This document shows, piece by piece, positions 6,423 to 15,519 of a stretch of 63,728 nt of DNA; within the stretch, counting starts at the first letter, position 1, and each line of letters opens with the position of its first letter. Under the pieces are notes generated by a model, which was not told the DNA's origin, did not search any database, and saw only the letters and a program-made list of their open reading frames with translations. The position numbers and the translations under genes are program-made. Source of the DNA: a virus; the IMG/VR virus record IMGVR_UViG_3300037294_000424, positions 1-63,728 of that record; one strand, 5' to 3'.

Positions 6423-7193
6423 ATGACAAGCAAAATATTAACCAAGTTTGAGCAAGTCGTCATGGTTGAAACTGGTGATAGATACGTCTCAGATCTAGGT
6501 GATCTGGATGTGGGGATTGGCAATCATTTAATGGGCGTGATCAATGCCCTAAAAGAGTTTAACGGTAAGAAGTACCCCAACTTCCATTCGTTTGCTCAAA
6601 GAAAGGCAAGCGAGAAGCTATTTCATTCCACAGAGGCAGATCCTAAGCGGTTTATACGGCAGGTTAGGCAGCGTTTTTTTGGTAAAGATGGGGAGAAAAA
6701 TCAGGCCAATAGAAATGCTTTGCCACTTATCTATTTTCATCGTGCGGGAGGCATGGATCAATCAGTCTCGGGTGAAGAGTCATTAATAAAAGATATGTTC
6801 GAGCTGAAAGATGAGGCGGGGAAAACGATTGCGATAGTAGATCAACTGCCAACAACGGCCACCTACATGCTTTACGTCCTTTCTTGGGATCAGCCAACAA
6901 TGGATAAGCTGGTGGCTGGGATTGCTGCTGGCTTAGCGATCAACCCCCGCAAGCTAACGTATTTAACTGGGGTATTAAATGCGACAGATCAGCCTGAGGC
7001 TTCCATATCCCCCGTTCATTCGTCGTCATGGATAGATATGAGTCCCGCTAACATTGACGACAGGCTGCTGGTGTATCAATTAACGATTGAGGTTAAGGCG
7101 TCTTACTATCAAGCCCGATGTGTTACTGAGCATACAATCCGCTTTGAGGTTGTAGAGCCAGAAGTTTTATATGGAGCCTCAAATGTCCTCTGA
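6423..7193 (+). CDS. Hypothetical structural protein (tail or neck)
   Basis: A 256-aa protein in the baseplate operon, directly upstream of the hub gene and overlapping it. The C-terminal part is beta-rich (LLVYQLTIEVKASYYQA, about 221-237), compatible with a tail terminator or sheath-stabilising protein, but I do not recognise a family. The ATG starts 3 bases after the previous stop. Confidence 0.65.
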   Translation: MTSKILTKFEQVVMVETGDRYVSDLGDLDVGIGNHLMGVINALKEFNGKKYPNFHSFAQRKASEKLFHSTEADPKRFIRQVRQRFFGKDGEKNQANRNALPLIYFHRAGGMDQSVSGEESLIKDMFELKDEAGKTIAIVDQLPTTATYMLYVLSWDQPTMDKLVAGIAAGLAINPRKLTYLTGVLNATDQPEASISPVHSSSWIDMSPANIDDRLLVYQLTIEVKASYYQARCVTEHTIRFEVVEPEVLYGASNVL

Positions 7194-8166
7194 TCTATTT
7201 CTTCAAAAGCTAATTATTGACGGTGAAGACGTCGGGACGCATTCAGTGCTAAGGGTTACTTACATCGAGCGCCTAAATCTTACTTGCCCCAAGCTGATGC
7301 TAAAAATTGTCGATAGGAACAAGCTATTTCAAGATAACGCAAAGCTGCATGATGGGGCCAAGCTTGAGCTAGTTATGGGTGATGCTTCAGGCCGTGGTGA
7401 AGAGCTTTTCAAAGATACGTTCATCGTGGGTGCGAATTGGGAAGAGGCGGGTGATGTTGTAATGGTTGAAGCTCTTCAAGCTGATATTCATCGGATCAAG
7501 CAGCCCGTCTCAATACCCCATTTTTTCGTCAACAAGACCGTTAAGCAGATCCTAACTACGGTGTTTCCAGATCATGAAGTGGTGATGGACTCATACGAGT
7601 TAAAGCACACTTATCACGTTCTTACTGGGGCCACTGTGTCCCTCATGCTTGAGCGCTTAAAATGGGATGCTGGGGCCGAGATTTATCTTGCTAGGGGTAA
7701 AGTGTACTTCACACTGCTTAAGTCCTTCTCAGGCCGCAAAGAGGCATTTCAGTTTGATTATGCCCGCAACTCTTCCAGCAACCCCACTATCCAGAGTTAT
7801 AAAAGAGATAGTCCAAAGGGAGCGATTATAAGGCAAGACCTGCGGGATTATATGAGCTGGGATAGGGTGACTGGCTTTTCTTCTCTGGCTGGTGGCAGAC
7901 CTCGGGAGTTCTTGGCCTGTGCTCATGAGTCTCATTTGAGAAATCACAATATCAGTATGGTTCCAGTGATGGAATGCACTATGTCAGGCGATGGCCGCTT
8001 TACCCCCGCCATGGTAATTAAGTTTGAATTAAACAGGGCTACCCCTGATTCGGTTCTCGATGAATCGGTGCCGTCTAAGCAGGTGATGATAGGCGTTAGG
8101 CACTTTCAGGAAGGGATGAAATATATCAGTGTTTGTGAGTTTGGCGAGGTGATAGATGCAAACTAA
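7183..8166 (+). CDS. Baseplate hub protein (gp27 / late control gpD-like)
   Basis: About 327 aa. The order of an N-terminal beta domain (FLQKLIIDGEDVG), a middle domain with a KQILTTVFPDH segment typical of hub proteins, and a C-terminal beta domain fits the gp27/gpD hub family. These proteins form the trimeric ring that joins tube and spike. It is followed at once by the spike gene, the usual order. The frame opens at 7171, but GGAG at 7173-7176 is placed for the ATG at 7183, so I chose that start. Confidence 0.75.
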   Translation: MSSDLFLQKLIIDGEDVGTHSVLRVTYIERLNLTCPKLMLKIVDRNKLFQDNAKLHDGAKLELVMGDASGRGEELFKDTFIVGANWEEAGDVVMVEALQADIHRIKQPVSIPHFFVNKTVKQILTTVFPDHEVVMDSYELKHTYHVLTGATVSLMLERLKWDAGAEIYLARGKVYFTLLKSFSGRKEAFQFDYARNSSSNPTIQSYKRDSPKGAIIRQDLRDYMSWDRVTGFSSLAGGRPREFLACAHESHLRNHNISMVPVMECTMSGDGRFTPAMVIKFELNRATPDSVLDESVPSKQVMIGVRHFQEGMKYISVCEFGEVIDAN

Positions 8167-8932
8167 AGTTATTGGCAGCTCGTTACTATTTGGGGCTTAT
8201 CGCTGCATAGTTGAAGACGTTGAACATCCTGAAAAGCTACTGCTGGCTAAGGTGAGGGTGGTCGGAGAGTGGGAAGGGGTTAACGTGGTTGATCTGCCTT
8301 GGGCCGAGTACATGCTCCCTGTAGGCGCTCGCCCTAATGATGGCGATTTTAGGCCAGCAAGGAAAGGGGATCTCGTTTGGTGTGAGTTCGACAGGGGCGA
8401 CAGTCGTTACCCAATTATTAAAGGATCCTGTTTCTTCGCTCCCAAAGGGGTGCCTAATGCGCCTCATGAGTCCTTTTCGGGTAGCGAGTCCTTTGAGCAC
8501 AAGCGCACAGCCTCACAGCCAAAGCCTGAGGCGGCTAGATACCATAGGGATAGGGTATCGACACAGTTTAACTTTTTAATAGAAAGAACCGAGGCGGGGG
8601 CGCTCAGGGCGACGCATAAAGGGACTGGTACAGCGATTGAAATCACCAAAGACGGCCAGCTAGTGCTACACGCCGAGAATGATTCTTTCGAGTCCACCAG
8701 CCACAACAAGCTTTTAGAGGCTGAGCTGAAGATATCAGTGATAGGTAAAAAGCAAATTCACATTGACTCAAAAGAGGCGAACGTGAAGATAACGGCAGCC
8801 ACAGAATGCACGGTAAACGCGCCAAAGGTAGCCCTTAATAATGGTAGTCCAATAGTCACAACTGCCCATATATGCCACTTCACGGGATCCCCCCATGGCG
8901 ATGGCTCAAGCACTTGCACGGCGGGTAAGTAA
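8156..8932 (+). CDS. Baseplate spike protein (gp5/gpV-like)
   Basis: A 258-aa protein with an N-terminal OB-fold-like domain (about residues 15-100; segments like VVGEWEG and KGDLVWCEFDRGDSRYP) and a repetitive beta-helix-like stretch (about 165-230). The C-terminal tip (HICHFTGSPHGDG) is rich in His, like the metal-binding apex of phage spikes such as P2 gpV. It is the membrane-piercing needle below the hub. There is no lysozyme domain. It overlaps the hub gene by 11 bases. Confidence 0.85.
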   Translation: MQTKVIGSSLLFGAYRCIVEDVEHPEKLLLAKVRVVGEWEGVNVVDLPWAEYMLPVGARPNDGDFRPARKGDLVWCEFDRGDSRYPIIKGSCFFAPKGVPNAPHESFSGSESFEHKRTASQPKPEAARYHRDRVSTQFNFLIERTEAGALRATHKGTGTAIEITKDGQLVLHAENDSFESTSHNKLLEAELKISVIGKKQIHIDSKEANVKITAATECTVNAPKVALNNGSPIVTTAHICHFTGSPHGDGSSTCTAGK

Positions 8933-9495
8933 TGCCAATCAGTGCCAGCTCATTAGAAGGGCTAATCCGTGGCAACTTAAGCGGGGCGGGTTTTGTATTG
9001 GGCGGGGATCACGCCAAGGTAGGGATTGCAGCTAAGGCAGTGGCCGTTGGTGTGGTCGGTGAGGTTCTGGCAACGGGCAAGGTGATAGTGCCGCCTCATG
9101 CTGGTGGTACTTACTCGGTTACGGGGCTGTCTGGGTCTGGGATGAGTGCAAAGATCCGCGCTTCACTCGCGGGTCAAGGTATCGTCTTTGGCGCTCACGC
9201 TCAGGCCCATGTGCTGCATAACGCCATAGCTAATGCTGTTACTGCCCAAGTGCTAGCTAAGTGCTCGGTATCAATCCCCTATGACGGCTCAGGCATGTTT
9301 CAAATAGTGGGCCTTTCTCAAGGTGCCTTAGAGAGCTTGCTCATATCCGAGCTTCAGGGTGCAGGGTTTAATACCAGTGCTGGGGATAGTGACAGGTTCG
9401 CTAATGCAGTAGCTAAAGCGGTAACGACTGAGATCAATAATAGCGCCGTCGTCTCTGGTGACTTCTCGGGTGGGGGTACATTCAGCGTAAGTTAA
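8932..9495 (+). CDS. Three-repeat protein following the spike
   Basis: The 187-aa sequence is made of three tandem repeats of about 60 residues. Each starts with a helix like SLEGLIRGNLSGAGF, continues with an Ala-rich helix, and ends with a Gly-rich beta turn (GGTYSV, GSGMFQIV, GGGTFSV). It overlaps the spike gene by one base and is the last gene before a terminator. The repeat number of three matches the symmetry of spike and hub trimers, so a spike-associated or tip-associated role is a reasonable inference. Confidence 0.75.
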   Translation: MPISASSLEGLIRGNLSGAGFVLGGDHAKVGIAAKAVAVGVVGEVLATGKVIVPPHAGGTYSVTGLSGSGMSAKIRASLAGQGIVFGAHAQAHVLHNAIANAVTAQVLAKCSVSIPYDGSGMFQIVGLSQGALESLLISELQGAGFNTSAGDSDRFANAVAKAVTTEINNSAVVSGDFSGGGTFSVS

Positions 9496-9511
9496 TAATT
9501 AATTAATCACT

Positions 9512-9539
9512 AAGCCTCGCTTTTTAGCGGGGCTTTTTT
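9512..9539 (+). terminator. Rho-independent terminator ending the baseplate operon
   Basis: Stem GCCTCGC/GCGGGGC (9514-9533, one G-U pair) followed by seven T residues. Confidence 0.8.
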
Positions 9540-9545
9540 ATGCCT

Positions 9546-9629
9546 GAAACAAATAACGAAACACATAGTAAATGACATAACGAAACAAATAACGAAACAC
9601 ATAGCAAATTACATAACGAAACACATAAC
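9546..9629. repeat. Two 36-bp tandem repeats plus a part copy between terminators
   Basis: Units 9546-9581 and 9582-9617 are nearly identical, and 9618-9629 is a partial copy. They consist of GAAACAAATAAC and GAAACACATA blocks. The array lies exactly between two terminator hairpins with the same stem sequence. No gene is seen on either strand that I would trust. Confidence 0.8.
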
Positions 9630-9633
9630 AAAA

Positions 9634-9659
9634 GGCCTCGCTAATGCGGGGTTTTTTTT
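9634..9659 (+). terminator. Second terminator after the repeat array
   Basis: Stem CCTCGC/GCGGGG with a TAAT loop and eight T residues. Its stem copies that of the terminator at 9512-9539. Confidence 0.75.
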
Positions 9660-9909
9660 GCCTTCCGCCCTCCCATAAACACCCCCTAACAATGCTGAGC
9701 CAAGCCGCTAAGTTAGGGCGTTCAATCGCCATAACCTAATGTTTTAAAAGCTTTTCTGTTAAATCCCCGTTTTTTTGATTTGACGCAATACCGCCGCATA
9801 GACTCGCGCTCGTTGGGGGAATTACCCCTAAGTACGTTGGGGGTCTGCCACCAATGCGTGAGCACTCGAATGTATTCCTAACTTTTTACAGAGAATCAAA
9901 GGAAACAAA
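9660..9909 (+). promoter_or_regulatory. Upstream region of the capsid operon
   Basis: There is no gene here. A degenerate pair related to the regulon motif, CCCTAAC (about 9685) and GTTAGGG (about 9710), lies in opposite orientation. A weak candidate promoter, TTGATT-18 bp-TAGACT, lies near 9776-9805. The ribosome site AAAGGAAA precedes the ATG at 9910. The true late promoter cannot be fixed by eye. Confidence 0.35.
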
Positions 9910-11604
9910 ATGGATAACAGCAAAAACTTTTTTAAACGCAAGAATGCAATCTCTAATGTTGCTGGCATGGTTAATGCGGCATTGGTTAACTCGCAATTCG
10001 ATGGTAGCTCAGTAATTCAGAATACAGATGCTCGCGTTGAAGCCGTTACAAATGCGGCCATGGCTAGCCCGTTATTTGAAGGCCTAGCAGGCGAGAAATC
10101 GGCTATCGCGACTATTGCAACGTCTTGGTCTTCAGCTATCAAGGACTATTGCGACACACACGGCGTAATGCCTAGACAAGACCTATTAGCGTCTTGTGGT
10201 GAGTCGCTTATGGCGCTAACCAATGGCAACGATGAGTCTAGCCGTTTCATGTTTGAAAGCTTGGGCGGTAAAGCAAACTTTTCATCTTCTGCGGGTATTG
10301 ATATTCGCGCTAAAACGGCAGCCTTAATTCTGCCTGTTTCTTTATCTGCGGTAACAAACGATGCGGCTACTTTCGTTCAAGGTGGCCGTGATGAAGCTGA
10401 ATGCTTTGAAATTCATCGCGTCAGTAACTCATCATTTGGTGATGTTGAAAAGGGCCAGCAATTAGACGAGTTCTTCTACCAGCAATTTAGCGGTATGAAG
10501 CAGGCTTATCTTTTAAGTGGCGGCCCAGATGGCACTAAAGAGCGTTACGTCGTTTATATCTATAACGAAGCGGCCCCTGCTGCTGATCTATCCGCTATTG
10601 TTACCGTTCTAACTAACCACAATCCAAAGCAATGCGCTTACGTGCCTAAGTCTGTGGCGCTTATGTTCAATGGTCGCGCCGTTGCTTCATCTTTAGATAA
10701 TGGCACTCTATTCGGTCAGTTCGATCATGCAGGCACTACATACTCAGTTATGCCAGATGTTGCGGCAGACGTAACAAAGGGCCGTGTGGCATTTAAGATC
10801 TCGCCCGCATTGCCTGCTAACGCTGGTTCATTAACGCTTCAATATGACGTCGATATTGAATCAGGCGCGGCCAACGGTGCGTTCCCTGAAATTAACCACA
10901 CAATGAGTTCGTTCAAGTTGCGTCCTCACCAGTCGGTATTAGCGGCACAGCACACTATCCAGTCTTACTGGGCAATGAACCGCGAATATGGCATTGACGT
11001 TCGTTCGCTACAGACCGCGACACAACGCAATATCATGGCTTACGAAAAAGACATTCGTAACCTACGCGATATGGTCTTGGCATCAAGTGCAAACCCTACG
11101 ACAGCTATTCAGCTAACTGTGACTGCTGGCGCGTACTTCAAAGAGAAGTACGAAGAGCTGCATGAGCACTTGTTATTGCTGTCAAACGTGATGATGACGG
11201 AAACAAAAGTGTCGGGCCTTGTTGGTATGTATGCAGGCATTGGCGCTTCAACCATCTTTAAAGCGTTGGGTGCGCCTTTCTTTGTTCCCGCGCCTAACTA
11301 TCGCCAAGTGCCGCGTATTCACTTTGTCGGTACGTTATTTGGCAAGTGGAAAATCTTTGAATGCCCTCGCCCTATTACACACGGCGGTCAAACGCTTGGT
11401 GAAATGGATGCTGTGGGCTACGCCCGTGGTGATGACTTCTCACAAGCTGGCTTAATCGCTGGTGATGCAGTGTCGCCAACACTTTACAAGCACGGCATGG
11501 ATTCCCGCTTATTCAACCGCGATACATTGTGGGAGTCGTCTTTCGGTGACATTTCACCTCGCGGTGGCGAGAAGTTCTTCCACAAGATCACAATCACTAA
11601 GTAA
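9910..11604 (+). CDS. Major capsid protein (myovirus type)
   Basis: A 564-aa protein. The C-terminal third, with a GLVGMYAGIGAS segment followed by FVPAPNYRQVPRIHFVGTLF and a final HKITITK strand, resembles the HK97-fold capsid proteins of large myoviruses. The helical N-terminus (about 1-120) could be a prohead segment. A prohead protease is encoded at 46352. The protein forms the head shell. It has a strong ribosome site, its own upstream region and a 3' hairpin, all fitting a very highly expressed gene. No decoration gene is certain. Confidence 0.85.
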   Translation: MDNSKNFFKRKNAISNVAGMVNAALVNSQFDGSSVIQNTDARVEAVTNAAMASPLFEGLAGEKSAIATIATSWSSAIKDYCDTHGVMPRQDLLASCGESLMALTNGNDESSRFMFESLGGKANFSSSAGIDIRAKTAALILPVSLSAVTNDAATFVQGGRDEAECFEIHRVSNSSFGDVEKGQQLDEFFYQQFSGMKQAYLLSGGPDGTKERYVVYIYNEAAPAADLSAIVTVLTNHNPKQCAYVPKSVALMFNGRAVASSLDNGTLFGQFDHAGTTYSVMPDVAADVTKGRVAFKISPALPANAGSLTLQYDVDIESGAANGAFPEINHTMSSFKLRPHQSVLAAQHTIQSYWAMNREYGIDVRSLQTATQRNIMAYEKDIRNLRDMVLASSANPTTAIQLTVTAGAYFKEKYEELHEHLLLLSNVMMTETKVSGLVGMYAGIGASTIFKALGAPFFVPAPNYRQVPRIHFVGTLFGKWKIFECPRPITHGGQTLGEMDAVGYARGDDFSQAGLIAGDAVSPTLYKHGMDSRLFNRDTLWESSFGDISPRGGEKFFHKITITK

Positions 11605-11610
11605 TCACCA

Positions 11611-11636
11611 AGGCTAGGCCCAATCGGGCCTAGCCT
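11611..11636 (+). other. Hairpin after the capsid gene
   Basis: An 11-bp perfect stem (AGGCTAGGCCC and its complement) with a 4-nt AATC loop lies 7 bases after the capsid stop. No T-tract follows, so it is better read as an RNA-stabilising or processing hairpin than a terminator. Confidence 0.6.
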
Positions 11637-11654
11637 AACTTGGAGTTTTACCAA

Positions 11655-12086
11655 ATGAAAAAAATAAAAGTGCATATCGTCAACTCATCGACCACTGAAG
11701 CGTTTGGCGCGTCAGGGCTGGTAATTGAACGAAACCATGATGAAAAGCGTGATATGACAATGGAAGAGGCCAACAAGCTTGTAGCTTCATTGTCAGGCAT
11801 AGCGGCTGTATCAGTCTCATTCATATCAGAAGGTGAAGATAGCCCGTTAAGCGGCTTGGACGTCGCGGTTGCGGCGGCGAATGAAGCCCTTCAAGCGGAA
11901 TTGGCTTCTTTGAAATCGGAGCTAGGTGATCAGGTTGCCGCTTTGCAGGCCACGGTTGAAGCTCGGGATCTAACCATCGTTGAGCTAGAAGCTGTGATCA
12001 ATAAGGCTGCAACTTTAGAGCCTGTTACCGCTGCTGAAGCTGAAACGGTAAAGACAGCCGAGACTAAGAAAAAGGCGGCTAAATAA
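11655..12086 (+). CDS. Hypothetical coiled-coil structural protein
   Basis: A 143-aa protein with a beta-like N-terminus (KKIKVHIVN) and an acidic coiled coil (about residues 75-125), ending in a Lys/Ala tail. It lies between capsid and sheath, with its stop overlapping the sheath start. The frame opens with TTG at 11640, but GGAG at 11642-11645 supports the ATG at 11655. Function not recognised; a neck, scaffold or sheath-assembly helper is possible. Confidence 0.65.
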   Translation: MKKIKVHIVNSSTTEAFGASGLVIERNHDEKRDMTMEEANKLVASLSGIAAVSVSFISEGEDSPLSGLDVAVAAANEALQAELASLKSELGDQVAALQATVEARDLTIVELEAVINKAATLEPVTAAEAETVKTAETKKKAAK

Positions 12087-13654
12087 TGAATATCCCACTT
12101 GGTTTAGGAAAGGCGGCGGGGGTCGGCGCGGCTCCTGTAAATGCTAGTGCAACCGTTGCGGCTGGTGGATCAGGCGGTCTGTCGGTATTTGCTGGCGTAG
12201 TTATCTCAGACAAGGGCAAGCCCTTTGAGTTAATGCGTTTAACTAAGCAAAATTGGCAAGGCCTTTTAGGTCGTCCATTGCGCCCAAGCTTAGGCGCTCA
12301 TGCTGGCTCGTTGCGATGCCTAGATGAAGCGTTAAGCGGCGGCGATGGCTACGTGGTACGTGTGGTGCCAAAAACGGCTAAATACCCTGTGCTATCAATT
12401 CTGGCGGTTGATGTTGGGACTGGTAAAAACACCACGACGTCCACAGCTCTTGCTTTCGGCGCTGTCGTCACCTTCTCGGCTGGCGATCAAATGGCGTTCT
12501 ATATCGTTGATGGCTCTACTTCAGCGCGTTCCCTATCTCTGCTGTCTATCGTTGGCGAAAACGGTTATTTCACGCTTTCAGCCTTTGGTACTGATGCGCT
12601 AGGGTCTGAGTACCTAGAGAAAAGCTGGCGCGTATCGTTAGATAGATTGGCCGTTGATGATAACGGTGACTCGCTATTCATTGCTGATGTTTTGGCGCGT
12701 TCAGGGGGCTTTTTACGCTGCGACGTATCAAGCGAGTTTTCATCTTCCACCAGCATTGCGTCCATTGATAAGACGCCCTTTATAGGCGCAACAAGCGGCT
12801 TAGCTAGCGACATAGATCAAGAAGACTGGGCCAAGTCTTGCGCTGTGATTAGCAACGCCATGGTGGGTTACACCGCCGTTGTGGGCTTAGGCATTACTGA
12901 TGCGGCGGTCATAGAAAAGCTGGTTTCTATCGCTAACGCTCGTCGCATTGATGCTTTCATGGATGTGGCAGGCACAAGCTATGCGTCGGCGGTTGCGGCA
13001 GTTAAAGCCATGGCGTTTAACCACGAAAACCTGTGTTTGTACTTCTTTCCGTACAAGTCAAAAGATCCACACTTTGGCGGTCATGCTCACTGGGGGATCT
13101 CAGGCATAGCATTCACGGCTAAAGCGGCGGGCGTTGCCAAAGTAGAAGGCGCTATCGGCGGCTGGCATTACTCGCCTGCTGGCGTTGACCGCGCAATCAT
13201 CCCGCGCAAAGAACCTATCCCGTTTGACAACTTAGACGCCCCTGATGAAGAGCTGATGTATAAGGCTCGCCTTAACAAGCTTGGCCTGTCTGATGGCGGC
13301 CTGTTGATGATCGATGATGCTATCACTACGCGCCAGAAAGAAGATTACCTTCGCTTCCAGCATGTGGGTTCAGTAATGAACGCTATCGTTCGTGACTTCT
13401 ACGCGCTTGCCAAGGCTATGCAGCATGAGCCTGATGGCGTAGCGGGTGACGGCTTGCGTAAACGTATGAAGAACATTCTTGATGGCTACGTCGCCTCTGA
13501 AGCCTTGGTGAAGCCAAGAGATCCAGAAGATGGCACAGAGCCATACGTACTCACTGTTGAGCAAACCGAGTTCGATCTCTGGACTGTGAAATGGTCTGTG
13601 TGCGTGACAGGTACAAGTCGTCGAATCATGGGCATTCCAGCTCTATTCCGTTAA
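12086..13654 (+). CDS. Contractile tail sheath protein
   Basis: A 522-aa protein with the C-terminal signature of sheath proteins: a VDRAIIPRKEPIPFDNLD-like segment (about 372-389), then GGLLMIDDAIT, and the final domain with KWSVCVTGTSRRIMGIPA. The N-terminal Gly/Ala-rich stretch is also typical. Sheath subunits surround the tube and contract to drive it into the host. Sheath and tube genes nearby fix this as a myovirus. Confidence 0.9.
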   Translation: MNIPLGLGKAAGVGAAPVNASATVAAGGSGGLSVFAGVVISDKGKPFELMRLTKQNWQGLLGRPLRPSLGAHAGSLRCLDEALSGGDGYVVRVVPKTAKYPVLSILAVDVGTGKNTTTSTALAFGAVVTFSAGDQMAFYIVDGSTSARSLSLLSIVGENGYFTLSAFGTDALGSEYLEKSWRVSLDRLAVDDNGDSLFIADVLARSGGFLRCDVSSEFSSSTSIASIDKTPFIGATSGLASDIDQEDWAKSCAVISNAMVGYTAVVGLGITDAAVIEKLVSIANARRIDAFMDVAGTSYASAVAAVKAMAFNHENLCLYFFPYKSKDPHFGGHAHWGISGIAFTAKAAGVAKVEGAIGGWHYSPAGVDRAIIPRKEPIPFDNLDAPDEELMYKARLNKLGLSDGGLLMIDDAITTRQKEDYLRFQHVGSVMNAIVRDFYALAKAMQHEPDGVAGDGLRKRMKNILDGYVASEALVKPRDPEDGTEPYVLTVEQTEFDLWTVKWSVCVTGTSRRIMGIPALFR

Positions 13655-13702
13655 CAATCCCGTGGTGGCCATGGCCCCCGCTTTAAATCATTGGGTAATT
13701 TT

Positions 13703-14386
13703 ATGTCATTTGAAAGTGTACACCTTGCTAGCGCTCTAGGTTTAGCGATGTTCGAGGCTGTTGACAAGCTATCTGTCGTGCCTGAAGAAAAAAATGAAGA
13801 AGACAAGCCAAAAGTGCAAACCGAAGAGGCGATGTATGAAGCGATTGAGACTAACTCAATTGTAAATACTCGCACACTAGGTATGGCTGCTGTGCTGGCT
13901 TGGGCTGGTTATGGTGAGCCTACGGCTGAAGACTTTGATATCACAGCTCAGGCGATGGCTGACGTTGATGAAGATGGTGAAGTGTCAGATGAAGAAGAGG
14001 GAAGCTACAACGAGATCCTTTTCGCGATGGTTCAGTCTCTACAGTATCTAGGTGTTTCTGCTGATGATGCCGCCAAGATCGTGGATGGTGACGATAAAGC
14101 CGCCTCGGTTGCCTACGTTCAGGTGTCTGAGAAAATAGAAAACTCGGATATTTCTGACGATGAAATCATTGCTGAGTTTTCAGTTCAGGAACAAGGCATG
14201 ACCGAAGCGAAAGTGAAGGTTATCCGCAATGGCGAAACTAAGTGGGTGAAAAAGCCACTTAAAAAGCGTCGTATGAGTGCAGCCCAACGTGCAGCGCTTA
14301 AGAAAGCCCGCATGAAGTCCAATACTGCTGGCGCTAGAGCTAAGCGCAAGAAATCAATGCGTAAGCGTAAATCGGCAGGCATGTAA
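13703..14386 (+). CDS. Hypothetical protein with acidic centre and very basic C-terminus
   Basis: About 227 aa. The central part (residues 85-145) is highly acidic; the last 45 residues are almost entirely Lys, Arg, Ala and Ser (KKRRMSAAQRAALKKARMK and following). This charge split suggests binding to DNA or to an acidic partner. It lies between sheath and tube genes. The frame opens at TTG 13691; I prefer ATG 13703. No family recognised; a head-tail or DNA-associated virion protein is plausible. Confidence 0.65.
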   Translation: MSFESVHLASALGLAMFEAVDKLSVVPEEKNEEDKPKVQTEEAMYEAIETNSIVNTRTLGMAAVLAWAGYGEPTAEDFDITAQAMADVDEDGEVSDEEEGSYNEILFAMVQSLQYLGVSADDAAKIVDGDDKAASVAYVQVSEKIENSDISDDEIIAEFSVQEQGMTEAKVKVIRNGETKWVKKPLKKRRMSAAQRAALKKARMKSNTAGARAKRKKSMRKRKSAGM

Positions 14387-14398
14387 GGGGAGTAGCCA

Positions 14399-14986
14399 AT
14401 GGGGGTAACTGTCGGAATGACGCGCCAAGATGGCATAAGTGACTTTTTAAAAGTGGCGATTGAGCAAGGCGATGTGACGGTCATTGGCTATATCGGTGAT
14501 GGAGCCGCAAAGCAGCTATCTAACTTCTGGCAGAACCCTTTTGAGGGCGACACAGTAGGGCAAGCTGGTGGCGGTGGCTCAAAGGTTGCCGACTTAATGC
14601 AGGTCGGCAGCGACGTAACAAGCAAAACCGTTATGAATACAGCCATCGTGTGGGAAGGGATAGGGCCGCATGAGTTAACGCTCCCTGTGTACTTTAAGGC
14701 CTACAGCAACGCCAAGAGCGAAGTTAACGACGCCATTATGTACCTAGAGAAGTTCGCTTCGCCTGAGTTGTCAGAAGGCATGGTGGGTGCTGGCGTGATC
14801 CCGCAATCATGCAAGGTCAATGTTGGGCGGCGCTTATTACTGCCTAATTGCCAGATAAAGGACGTTTCAAGTGAGCTGGATGCCCCAAGGGACAAGCAAG
14901 GCTACATGACCAGAAACACGGTACAGCTCAGTATCACCATGGACAAAATGACAAACCGTTCTCAAATTCAAAATCTTTACACCTAA
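14399..14986 (+). CDS. Putative tube-like or baseplate-tube junction protein
   Basis: A 195-aa protein. The segment HELTLPVYFKAYSNAKSEV (about 96-114) and the beta-rich C-terminus (VNVGRRLLLPNCQIKDVSSE) resemble tube-initiator and tube-cap proteins that join baseplate and tube in myoviruses. AAGGGGAG precedes the ATG. It is next to the tube gene, and a third tube-like protein follows at 16097. The assignment is by pattern and context. Confidence 0.5.
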   Translation: MGVTVGMTRQDGISDFLKVAIEQGDVTVIGYIGDGAAKQLSNFWQNPFEGDTVGQAGGGGSKVADLMQVGSDVTSKTVMNTAIVWEGIGPHELTLPVYFKAYSNAKSEVNDAIMYLEKFASPELSEGMVGAGVIPQSCKVNVGRRLLLPNCQIKDVSSELDAPRDKQGYMTRNTVQLSITMDKMTNRSQIQNLYT

Positions 14987-14998
14987 GAAGAGGTATTT

Positions 14999-15502
14999 AT
15001 GTCAGGACACAGTAACGCAAAAGGTAATGCAGGCTTTCTTAAAAAGCACTACACACAAAATAAGAGTATGGGCGAAAAGGCCATGGGCTTTGAGTTCAAG
15101 CTTTCGGTAGCAGGCTTTCCTAATTGGAGCGTGTTGTGCCGAACCTCCCAAATGCCCGCAATGGGCCGCTCTGATGTTGAAGACTTTGGCGCTGGTGGCA
15201 TTAAGTTTGTGCAACACGGTGCACTGGAAAACTCAGGTGAAATTAGCATTTCCTGTGTTGAGACGGTCAAGGGCGACATGATCAAAGACCTCCGTAAAAT
15301 TATCCGCGAAAAGAAATATGTGGATATCACGATGGAAATGACCAGTGAATCATTGGATGGTGCGATTGGCGCTGGTCAAAAGGTCATAATGCTTGATTGT
15401 AAGTTGCGCTGTGATGTTATCGAGTTTTCTACTGAAGACACGGCGGCATTGGTTAAGCCAACAATGACAGCAATTTATAACTTTATCGATCTAGAAGACT
15501 AA
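14999..15502 (+). CDS. Tail tube protein
   Basis: A 167-aa protein with the features of myovirus inner tube subunits (T4 gp19 type): an N-terminal arm, FEFKLSVAGFPNWSV, a QMPAMGRSDVEDFG loop, and a C-terminal beta strand set (MLDCKLRCDVIEF). Length and position soon after the sheath fit. It stacks as hexameric rings to form the DNA channel. Confidence 0.75.
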   Translation: MSGHSNAKGNAGFLKKHYTQNKSMGEKAMGFEFKLSVAGFPNWSVLCRTSQMPAMGRSDVEDFGAGGIKFVQHGALENSGEISISCVETVKGDMIKDLRKIIREKKYVDITMEMTSESLDGAIGAGQKVIMLDCKLRCDVIEFSTEDTAALVKPTMTAIYNFIDLED

Positions 15503-15519
15503 CCGAGTCAGGGGCCGAA

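Noticed and set aside
9538-9732. Minus-strand frame with repeated YVFRY motifs.
   Set aside because: It is only the translation of the 36-bp tandem repeats and terminators; no ribosome site.
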